Of a stretch of DNA of 6,403 nucleotides, positions 1 to 4,712 are shown piece after piece (position 1 is the stretch's first letter; each line of letters opens with the position of its first letter). Location: the NCBI GenBank assembly GCA_030533315.1, contig JAUNJL010000085.1:3180-9582 (forward strand), written 5' to 3'. This DNA is from Eubacteriales bacterium (GTDB lineage Bacteria > Bacillota_A > Clostridia > Lachnospirales > Lachnospiraceae). The position numbers were made by a program, and so were the translations under genes. The notes under the pieces were generated by a model. It did not search any database. It worked only from the letters and a program-made list of their open reading frames with translations, and had not been told where the DNA came from.

Positions 1-861
1 CTGGGATGGATCCCCTTTGCGGGACTTCGGGTGTTAAAGCCCCAGGAGGCTCTGGTCCTCACCCTCTTCGGCAAGTACATCGGCACCCTGCGGGACGATG
101 GTTTTTACTGGGTGAACCCCTTTTGCACCAGCGTGAATCCCGCGGCTAAGACGAAGCTGAACCAGAGCGGGGATGTGGACGGGATGCGGAAATCCACTAC
201 CGTGATCGCGGCTCTGAACCAGAGTGGGGTGAATGCCGAGTACACAAGCAAAAAAATTTCCTTAAAGATCATGACCCTGAACAACAACCGCCAGAAGATC
301 AACGACTGCCTGGGAAATCCGGTGGAGATCGGCATCGCGGTGATGTGGCGGGTGGTAGATACGGCAAAGGCCGTGTTCAATGTGGATAATTATAAGGAGT
401 ACCTTTCCCTTCAGTGCGACAGCGCCTTAAGAAACATCGTCCGCCTGTATCCCTACGATATGGCTCCGGGGGTGGACACCACCGGGGACGGGGTGGCTGA
501 CGACGGAAGCCTTCGGGGCTCCAGCGAGGTGGTGGCCGAGCGGATCCGTCAGGAGATCCAGGAGAAGGTACAGGACGCGGGACTGGAGATCATCGAGGCC
601 AGGATCACCTATCTGGCATACGCGCCGGAGATCGCCGCTGTGATGCTCCAGAGGCAGCAGGCCTCCGCCATCGTGGACGCCAGGAAGCTGATCGTGGACG
701 GCGCGGTAGGGATGGTGGAGATGGCTCTTGACCGCTTAAGCGAAAATCAGGTGGTGGATCTGGACGACGAGCGCAAGGCCGCCATGGTGTCTAATCTTTT
801 GGTTGTTCTCTGCGGAAATCACGATGCTCAGCCCATCGTAAACTCCGGCAGCCTCTACTAA
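1..861 (+). CDS. SPFH/band-7 family protein, 5' end missing
   Basis: This is the C-terminal 286 residues of an SPFH (stomatin/prohibitin/flotillin) protein. The frame is open from base 1 (LGWIPFAGLRVLKPQEALVL), so the GTG at 31 is not the real start; the N-terminal membrane segment and the start codon lie outside the window. The SPFH core is seen in LKPQEALVLTLFGKYIGTL, in the beta-rich stretch ending NPVEIGIAVMWRVVDTAKAVFNV, and in the helical part (SSEVVAERIRQEIQEKVQDAGLEI, then EARITYLAYAPEIAAVML). SPFH proteins are membrane-anchored oligomeric scaffolds that organise membrane patches or regulate proteases; the client here is unknown. Two oddities are an internal LNQSG repeat (bases 157-172 and 214-229) and an acidic DTTGDGVADDG loop (475-507). 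The TAA at 859-861 is 4 nt before an RHH gene, suggesting an operon. The family call is firm; the function is not known. Confidence 0.9.
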   Translation: MGWIPFAGLRVLKPQEALVLTLFGKYIGTLRDDGFYWVNPFCTSVNPAAKTKLNQSGDVDGMRKSTTVIAALNQSGVNAEYTSKKISLKIMTLNNNRQKINDCLGNPVEIGIAVMWRVVDTAKAVFNVDNYKEYLSLQCDSALRNIVRLYPYDMAPGVDTTGDGVADDGSLRGSSEVVAERIRQEIQEKVQDAGLEIIEARITYLAYAPEIAAVMLQRQQASAIVDARKLIVDGAVGMVEMALDRLSENQVVDLDDERKAAMVSNLLVVLCGNHDAQPIVNSGSLY

Positions 862-865
862 GCAT

Positions 866-1057
866 ATGGCAGAAAAGAAAAAACAGATTCCCCTGCGGCT
901 TTCGGAAAAGCTGTACAATGAGATCGCGGCCTGGGCGGAGGATGATTTCCGCTCCGTAAACGGGCAGATCGAGTATCTGCTGACCGAATGCGTCCGTCAG
1001 CGGAAAAAGAGTGGAAAATACGGAAAATACGTTTCTGATGAGTTGGATTCCCCTTGA
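866..1057 (+). CDS. Small Arc/ribbon-helix-helix-type DNA-binding protein
   Basis: This 63-residue protein fits a ribbon-helix-helix fold: a short basic beta strand (KKQIPLRLS, residues 5-13), helix A (EKLYNEIAAWAEDDF, 14-28), a turn, and helix B (NGQIEYLLTECVRQRKK). RHH proteins bind DNA as dimers through the paired beta strands; Arc/MetJ repressors and many antitoxins are examples. No toxin gene lies beside it, so an antitoxin role is not supported. The gene starts 4 nt after the SPFH stop and has no convincing Shine-Dalgarno sequence, which suggests translational coupling to the SPFH gene. Its stop codon overlaps the -35 box of the next promoter, so it sits directly beside a 30-bp dyad it might bind (inference). 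From memory, similar small RHH proteins follow SPFH genes in other Clostridia; I could not check this. Confidence 0.8.
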   Translation: MAEKKKQIPLRLSEKLYNEIAAWAEDDFRSVNGQIEYLLTECVRQRKKSGKYGKYVSDELDSP

Positions 1058-1082
1058 CTTTATGGGCTATAGGAGGTATCAT
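1054..1082 (+). promoter_or_regulatory. Sigma-A-type promoter for the amino-acid importer operon
   Basis: TTGACT at 1054-1059 (5/6 to TTGACA) and TATCAT at 1077-1082 (5/6 to TATAAT) are separated by exactly 17 nt. Transcription would start near 1088-1090. The -35 box overlaps the TGA of the RHH gene (1055-1057). This is the best promoter candidate upstream of the binding-protein gene, because only about 53 nt lie between the terminator T-run and its ATG and I see no better match there. Confidence 0.6.
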
Positions 1083-1090
1083 AGACCATA
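1061..1090. promoter_or_regulatory. 30-bp dyad (candidate operator) over the promoter
   Basis: The left arm TATGGGCTAT (1061-1070) and right arm ATAGACCATA (1081-1090) are inverted repeats matching at 9 of 10 positions, with a 10-nt centre (AGGAGGTATC). The dyad fills the spacer, covers the -10 box and reaches the predicted start point, which is the classic placement of a repressor operator. In RNA read through from upstream, the same bases would form a hairpin with AGGAGG in the loop. The binding protein is not identified; the adjacent RHH protein is one candidate. Confidence 0.5.
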
Positions 1091-1092
1091 TC

Positions 1093-1138
1093 GCAATGGC
1101 GCGCTGACAGGAAAAAGAGATGCCATTGCCTTTTTTTT
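1093..1138 (+). terminator. Intrinsic terminator or leader attenuator
   Basis: GCAATGGC (1093-1100) and GCCATTGC (1122-1129) form a perfect 8-bp stem around a 21-nt loop, followed by C and eight T residues (1131-1138). It would end the SPFH-RHH transcript. It also lies only a few bases after the predicted start of the importer transcript, so RNA from that promoter must pass it to reach 1192. The loop is long for a terminator. An alternative A/U stem between AAAAAG (1112-1117) and CTTTTT (1130-1135) could tie up the T-run, though it looks weaker. Confidence 0.65.
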
Positions 1139-1191
1139 ACACAGGCGGTTTCGTCCGGTAAAAAAAGGAGAGAGAAAAGGAGGAAACGAAA

Positions 1192-2046
1192 ATGAAGAAG
1201 CATGTATGGAAAACCCTTACCAGCACCGTGATGACAGCGGCTGTTGCCGCAGCCGCCCTGCCGGGAGCAGGCCTGACCATGGTTGGGGCCGAGGAGACAA
1301 AGACCTTAAAGGTGGCTATGGAGTGCAGCTACGCGCCCTATAACTGGACCCAGCCGGATGATTCCAACGGCGCGGTGCCTATCTCCGGCAGCTCCGATTA
1401 CGCCTATGGCTATGATGTCATGATGGCAAAGCATATCTGCGAGGAGCTGGGCTACGATCTGGAGATCGTGAAGCTGGATTGGGATTCTCTGGTACCGGCT
1501 GTACAGTCCGGAAAGGTGGACTGTGTGATCGCCGGACAGTCCATCACCAAGGAGCGTCAGGAGATGGTGGATTTCACCGAGCCCTATTATTACGCTTCTA
1601 TCGTGACCCTTGTAAAGACCGAGGGAGATTATGCGGAGGCAAAGAGCGTGGAGGACTTAAAGGGCGTGACCTGTACCTCCCAGCAGAATACCATCTGGTA
1701 TGATTCCTGCCTGCCCCAGATCCCGGAGGCAAACGTCCTTCCGGCACAGGAGAGCGCTCCGGCTATGCTGGTTGCTCTGGAGTCCGGCAAGTGCGACGCA
1801 GTTGTGACCGATATGCCTACCGGTATGGCCGCCTGTGTGGCTTACCCGGATCTGACCCTTCTGGACTTCACCGGAACAGAGGGTGAGTTTGAGGTTTCTG
1901 AGGAGGATATTAACATCGGCGTTTCCCTCCAGAAGGGCAACACAGAGCTTCTGGACGCCATCAACGGCGTGCTGAAGGAGATGACGGTGGATGATTTTAC
2001 AGAGATGATGGACGAAGCCATTTCTGTTCAGCCTCTGTCTGAATAA
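1192..2046 (+). CDS. Polar amino-acid ABC transporter, substrate-binding protein
   Basis: This 284-residue extracytoplasmic protein captures a solute, probably an amino acid, for the permease and ATPase encoded next. Residues 1-33 form a Sec signal peptide (basic start, Ala-rich core, likely cleavage after V-G-A33). The mature part is a type-2 periplasmic-binding (SBP_bac_3) fold: TLKVAMECSYAPYNW opens lobe 1, GYDVMMAKHICEELGY follows, and DWDSLVPAVQSGKVDCVIAG leads to ITKERQEMVDFTEPYYY. R122 and D207 (VVTDMP) sit where this family usually contacts the ligand carboxylate and amine. Between the YNW motif and GYD there is a loop of about 20 residues, longer than usual. No lipobox cysteine is present, which is unusual for a Gram-positive binding protein. 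AGGAGG at 1178-1183, 8 nt before the ATG, fixes the start. The exact substrate cannot be read from the sequence. Confidence 0.93.
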   Translation: MKKHVWKTLTSTVMTAAVAAAALPGAGLTMVGAEETKTLKVAMECSYAPYNWTQPDDSNGAVPISGSSDYAYGYDVMMAKHICEELGYDLEIVKLDWDSLVPAVQSGKVDCVIAGQSITKERQEMVDFTEPYYYASIVTLVKTEGDYAEAKSVEDLKGVTCTSQQNTIWYDSCLPQIPEANVLPAQESAPAMLVALESGKCDAVVTDMPTGMAACVAYPDLTLLDFTGTEGEFEVSEEDINIGVSLQKGNTELLDAINGVLKEMTVDDFTEMMDEAISVQPLSE

Positions 2047-2063
2047 GGAGGGGAGGAGCACTT

Positions 2064-2852
2064 ATGCTTCCTGAAAGCTTTTTTGGCAGGATCGGATACC
2101 TTCTGGAGAAGTACGGCCCGTCCTTTCTCCAGGGGGCTGGAAACACTATGATCATCGCCGTGGTAGGTACCTTTCTCGGCTGTGTGATCGGGTTTGCCGT
2201 AGGTATCATACAGACCATTCCCGTAGAAAAAAAGGACTCCCTTGTGAAGCGGGTCCTTGTGGGGATCCTGAAATTTATCATGGGCTGTTACGTGGAGGTT
2301 TTCCGGGGGACGCCTATGATGGCCCAGGCCATGTTTATCTACTTCGGCAGCTCATACCTGTTTGAGATCAATATGTCCATGTGGTTTGCCGCCTTCTTTA
2401 TCGTGTCTATCAACACCGGCGCTTATATGGCGGAGACCGTCCGGGGAGGGATCCTCTCTGTGGACGCGGGCCAGACGGAGGCTGCCAAGGCCATCGGCAT
2501 GACCCATGTGCAGACCATGACAAACGTGATCCTTCCCCAGGCCCTGCGGAACATCATGCCTCAGATCGGCAACAACCTGATCATCAACATCAAGGATACC
2601 TGCGTGCTGTCCATCATCGGCATTGTGGAGCTGTTTTACACCACAAAGGGCGTGGCAGGAGCCTACTATACATACTTTGAAGCCTTTACCATAGCCATGG
2701 TCATTTACTTTGTCCTGACCTTTACCTGCTCCCGCCTGCTGAGGGCGCTGGAGAAAAAGATGGACGGCCCGGACAATTACGATCTGGCGACCACGGACAC
2801 CCTGGCCCACACAAGCGGGATGTATTCCTACAGCAAGAAGGGGGATCAGTGA
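2064..2852 (+). CDS. Polar amino-acid ABC transporter, permease
   Basis: This 262-residue integral membrane protein belongs to the HisM/GlnP permease family and forms the channel of the importer. About five membrane segments are visible, including NTMIIAVVGTFLGCVIGFAV near residues 27-46, MWFAAFFIVSINTGAYM, SIIGIVELFYT and AMVIYFVLTFTCSRLL near the end. The VEVFRGTPMMAQ motif is characteristic of the family. The cytoplasmic EAA loop that docks on the ATPase is clear (ETVRGGILSVDAGQTEAAKA followed by IGM and LPQALRNIMPQIGN). The last 30 or so residues form a hydrophilic tail after the final membrane segment, longer than I would expect. A GGAGG site (2052-2056) lies 7 nt before the ATG, and the gene starts 17 nt after the binding-protein stop. 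Only one permease gene is present, so it probably works as a homodimer (inference). Confidence 0.95.
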   Translation: MLPESFFGRIGYLLEKYGPSFLQGAGNTMIIAVVGTFLGCVIGFAVGIIQTIPVEKKDSLVKRVLVGILKFIMGCYVEVFRGTPMMAQAMFIYFGSSYLFEINMSMWFAAFFIVSINTGAYMAETVRGGILSVDAGQTEAAKAIGMTHVQTMTNVILPQALRNIMPQIGNNLIINIKDTCVLSIIGIVELFYTTKGVAGAYYTYFEAFTIAMVIYFVLTFTCSRLLRALEKKMDGPDNYDLATTDTLAHTSGMYSYSKKGDQ

Positions 2853-2854
2853 TC

Positions 2855-3595
2855 ATGAGTGAAAAGATTCTGGAAGTAAAGCACCTGGGTAAGACCTTCG
2901 GCACCAACGTGGTGCTGCGGGACATTGATTTTTCCGTTAAGACCGGGGATGTGACCTGTATCATCGGCCCCTCCGGCTCTGGAAAATCCACCCTGCTCAG
3001 ATGCCTGAATATGCTGGAGACCCCTTCCTCCGGCGAGATCAATTATCACGGAAAGGACATCACGGACCGCAAGGTGAATGTTCCGGAATACCGGTCCAAG
3101 GTGGGGATGGTATTCCAAAATTTTAACCTGTTTAACAATATGACCGCTCTGAAAAACTGTATGGTAGGTCAGGAGAAGGTGCTGAAGAAAAGCCAGGAGG
3201 AGGCCCGCCAGAAGGCGATGTACTACCTGGAAAAGGTGGGAATGGCCCCCTACATTAACGCGAAGCCAAGGCAGCTTTCCGGCGGACAGAAGCAGAGGGT
3301 GGCTATCGCCAGGGCCCTGGCCATGGAGCCGGAGCTTCTGCTCTTTGACGAGCCTACCTCCGCTTTGGATCCTCAGATGGTGGGGGAGGTTTTGGAGGTT
3401 ATGCAGAATCTGGCCAGCGAGGGCTTGACCATGATCATTGTGACCCATGAGATGGCCTTTGCCAGAGACGTTTCCAAGCATGTCATTTTCATGGCCGACG
3501 GCGTGATCGTGGAGGAGAATGAGCCTCAGGCTCTCTTTACCGATCCTCAGAATCCTGCCACAAAGGAGTTCTTAAGCAGGTTCCGTAATTCTTAG
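2855..3595 (+). CDS. Polar amino-acid ABC transporter, ATP-binding protein
   Basis: This 246-residue cytoplasmic ATPase is of the GlnQ/HisP type and powers the importer. All nucleotide-binding motifs are intact: Walker A GPSGSGKST (residues 38-46), Q-loop Q88 in VFQNFNLF, signature LSGGQKQRVAIARAL (from 141), Walker B LLLFDEPTSALDP with D165/E166, and switch H198 in IIVTHEM. The length is normal for the family. I choose ATG 2855, 10 nt after an AAGGGGG site. A GTG at 2849 would add two residues (M-I) and overlap the permease stop as GTGA, but its site would be only 4 nt away. Either way translation is probably coupled to the permease. A strong terminator follows the stop within 20 nt, so this is the last gene of the operon. 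Confidence 0.96.
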   Translation: MSEKILEVKHLGKTFGTNVVLRDIDFSVKTGDVTCIIGPSGSGKSTLLRCLNMLETPSSGEINYHGKDITDRKVNVPEYRSKVGMVFQNFNLFNNMTALKNCMVGQEKVLKKSQEEARQKAMYYLEKVGMAPYINAKPRQLSGGQKQRVAIARALAMEPELLLFDEPTSALDPQMVGEVLEVMQNLASEGLTMIIVTHEMAFARDVSKHVIFMADGVIVEENEPQALFTDPQNPATKEFLSRFRNS

Positions 3596-3613
3596 AGAAT
3601 CTGGATTTTCTAT

Positions 3614-3657
3614 GCGCCCCGTTCGGAATATCCTTTCCGAACGGGGCGCTCTTGTTT
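3614..3657 (+). terminator. Strong intrinsic terminator of the importer operon
   Basis: A perfect 15-bp GC-rich stem is formed by GCGCCCCGTTCGGAA (3614-3628) and its complement (3635-3649) around the 6-nt loop TATCCT. The T-rich tail TCTTGTTTT (3649-3657 region) follows. It begins 18 nt after the ATPase stop codon, so it should isolate the importer from cvfB. Confidence 0.93.
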
Positions 3658-3680
3658 TGGGAAGATTTTTCCGCTATAAT
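3652..3680 (+). promoter_or_regulatory. Promoter for cvfB
   Basis: A perfect TATAAT at 3675-3680 lies 17 nt after TTGTTT (3652-3657), a weaker -35 with the TTG core. The -35 lies inside the T-tract of the preceding terminator. Transcription would start near 3687, giving a leader of about 107 nt before the ATG at 3794. Confidence 0.6.
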
Positions 3681-3689
3681 AAGAACGAT

Positions 3690-3766
3690 GGCGCTGCCTG
3701 CCGGAAGGGCGGGGCGCCAGAGCATGAGGGTTTGTGAAAGAAATGGGTAACTGTTCCCAATGGGAA
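3690..3766 (+). promoter_or_regulatory. Structured 5' leader of cvfB
   Basis: A hairpin at 3690-3718 pairs GGCGC with GCGCC and continues inward through CC/GG and GCC/GGC to a GGAAG loop, with single-base bulges; it would lie at the very 5' end of the transcript. Further on, CCC (3756-3758) can pair with GGG at 3745-3747 or with GGG at 3762-3764 in TTCCC-AAT-GGGAA, but not both. An 8-codon reading frame (ATG 3724, MRVCERNG, stop 3748-3750) ends over the first GGG. It matches no riboswitch class I know. A regulatory role is inference. Confidence 0.35.
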
Positions 3767-3793
3767 GGATTATAGAAAAGCAGAGGAGAAAAT

Positions 3794-4636
3794 ATGATCG
3801 CATTAGGAATCAAGCAAAAGCTGATGGTGGTAAAGACCGTGGAGTTCGGCGTTTATCTGGCAGAGGACCGGGAGAAGGCCCAGGGGGAGCGGGTGCTCCT
3901 GCCGGGGAAGCAGGTGCCGGAGGGGACGAAGGAGGGAGACAGCCTGGTGGTCTTTGTGTACAAGGATTCCAGGGACCGGCTGATCGCAACCACCAGAGAG
4001 CCCAGGCTTCAGGTGGGGCAGATCGCCCTTTTGAAGGCCTCCCAGGTGACCCGCATCGGCGCCTTTTTGGACTGGGGCCTGGAAAAGGATCTGTTTCTGC
4101 CCTACCATGAGCAGACTACCAGGATCGTGGAGGGCCAGGAGTACCTGGTTGCCCTTTACGTGGACAAGAGCAGCCGCCTTTGCGCCACCATGAAGCTGTA
4201 CCACTATCTCTCCACAAGGCCCCCTTACGGGACGGGAGATATGGTCCGGGGACGGGTGTACGAGATCAGCGGGAATTTCGGGGTGTTCGTGGCTGTGGAC
4301 GACCGGTATTCCGCCCTGATCCCCGCAAGGGAGGCGGCGGGCAAATACCGTCCGGGGGAGATCCTGGAGCTGCGGGTGACGGAGGTGAAGGAGGACGGAA
4401 AGCTTTGTGTGACGGACCGTCAGAAGGCTTACCTTCAGATGGACGAGGACGCCAGGATGGTCCTGGAGGTCATAGAGGAGTTCGCGGGGGTCCTTCCCTT
4501 TGACGACAAGGCTTCTCCGGAGGTGATCCGGCGGGAGTTCGGCCTGACGAAAAACGCCTTTAAGAGGGCGGTGGGGCATCTCCTGAAGGAAGGAAAGATT
4601 GAGCTGAAGGACCGGAAAATTTATATAAAAAAGTGA
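3794..4636 (+). CDS. cvfB: S1-like RNA-binding protein, CvfB/YitL family
   Basis: This 280-residue cytoplasmic protein matches the CvfB (conserved virulence factor B; B. subtilis YitL) architecture. There are tandem OB/S1-like domains at about residues 1-65 and 70-130 (QVTRIGAFLDWGLEKDLFLP), a third canonical S1 domain at about 143-212 (GDMVRGRVYEISGNFGVFVA, then VDDRYSALIP), and a C-terminal winged helix at about 220-280 (EVIRREFGLTKNAFKRAVGH). Family members bind RNA; in Staphylococcus CvfB affects virulence gene expression, while in most Firmicutes the role is poorly defined. The length is close to the usual size of about 280-300. AGAGGAG at 3782-3788, 5 nt before the ATG, supports the start. 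It has its own promoter and leader and is followed 76 nt later by dnaE. Confidence 0.93.
   Translation: MIALGIKQKLMVVKTVEFGVYLAEDREKAQGERVLLPGKQVPEGTKEGDSLVVFVYKDSRDRLIATTREPRLQVGQIALLKASQVTRIGAFLDWGLEKDLFLPYHEQTTRIVEGQEYLVALYVDKSSRLCATMKLYHYLSTRPPYGTGDMVRGRVYEISGNFGVFVAVDDRYSALIPAREAAGKYRPGEILELRVTEVKEDGKLCVTDRQKAYLQMDEDARMVLEVIEEFAGVLPFDDKASPEVIRREFGLTKNAFKRAVGHLLKEGKIELKDRKIYIKK
4599..4627 (+). promoter_or_regulatory. Weak promoter candidate for dnaE inside the end of cvfB
   Basis: TTGAGC (4599-4604), a 17-nt spacer and TATATA (4622-4627) each match the sigma-A consensus at 4 of 6 positions. TATAAA at 4624-4629 is an alternative -10 with 19-nt spacing. A start near 4634 would place the whole 4638-4699 structured element in a dnaE leader. 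The match is modest, and read-through from cvfB is equally possible. Confidence 0.3.
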
Positions 4637-4637
4637 T

Positions 4638-4699
4638 ACAGCGGGCATATAGGAGGTAACACCGCAAGGGTGTACCAAAATGCCCAGAAACAGCGGGCA
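4638..4699 (+). promoter_or_regulatory. Foldable leader element upstream of dnaE, with direct repeats
   Basis: ACAGCGGGCA occurs twice (4638-4647 and 4690-4699). The unique ATGCCC at 4680-4685 can pair with GGGCAT of the first copy (4643-4648, 6 bp), or its TGCCC can pair with GGGCA of the second copy (4695-4699, 5 bp). Nested inside the first arrangement is an 8-bp stem with one bulged A (4655-4663 with 4669-4676) and a GCAAG loop. AGGAGG (4651-4656) lies at the junction of the two stems. The second arrangement would end 2 nt before the dnaE ribosome binding site (4702-4708). This is a plausible two-state RNA element of unknown class; regulation is inference. Confidence 0.4.
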
Positions 4700-4712
4700 A
4701 AGAGGAGGAAAT

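Noticed and set aside
866..1057. RHH protein as an antitoxin of a toxin-antitoxin pair
   Set aside because: No small toxin gene lies on either side; the neighbours are an SPFH gene and an ABC importer.
1096..1107. Three-codon frame (M-A-R-stop) in the terminator stem as a leader peptide
   Set aside because: It has no ribosome binding site at a usable distance and is too short to support a ribosome-mediated attenuation claim.
1011..1343. 110-codon + strand frame bridging the RHH gene and the binding-protein gene
   Set aside because: It runs through the promoter, the dyad and the terminator, overlaps two real genes out of frame and has no domain.
3760..4110. 116-codon frame on the + strand overlapping the start of cvfB
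   Set aside because: The protein is dominated by Gly/Arg/Ala (out-of-frame reading of GC-rich DNA), has no domain, and conflicts with the well-supported cvfB start at 3794.
4680..4712. Upstream in-frame ATG as the true dnaE start
   Set aside because: It would add 11 residues not expected in the family, and its AGGAGG is 23 nt away and partly paired. ATG 4713 has its own well-placed site. It is kept only as part of the leader hypothesis.
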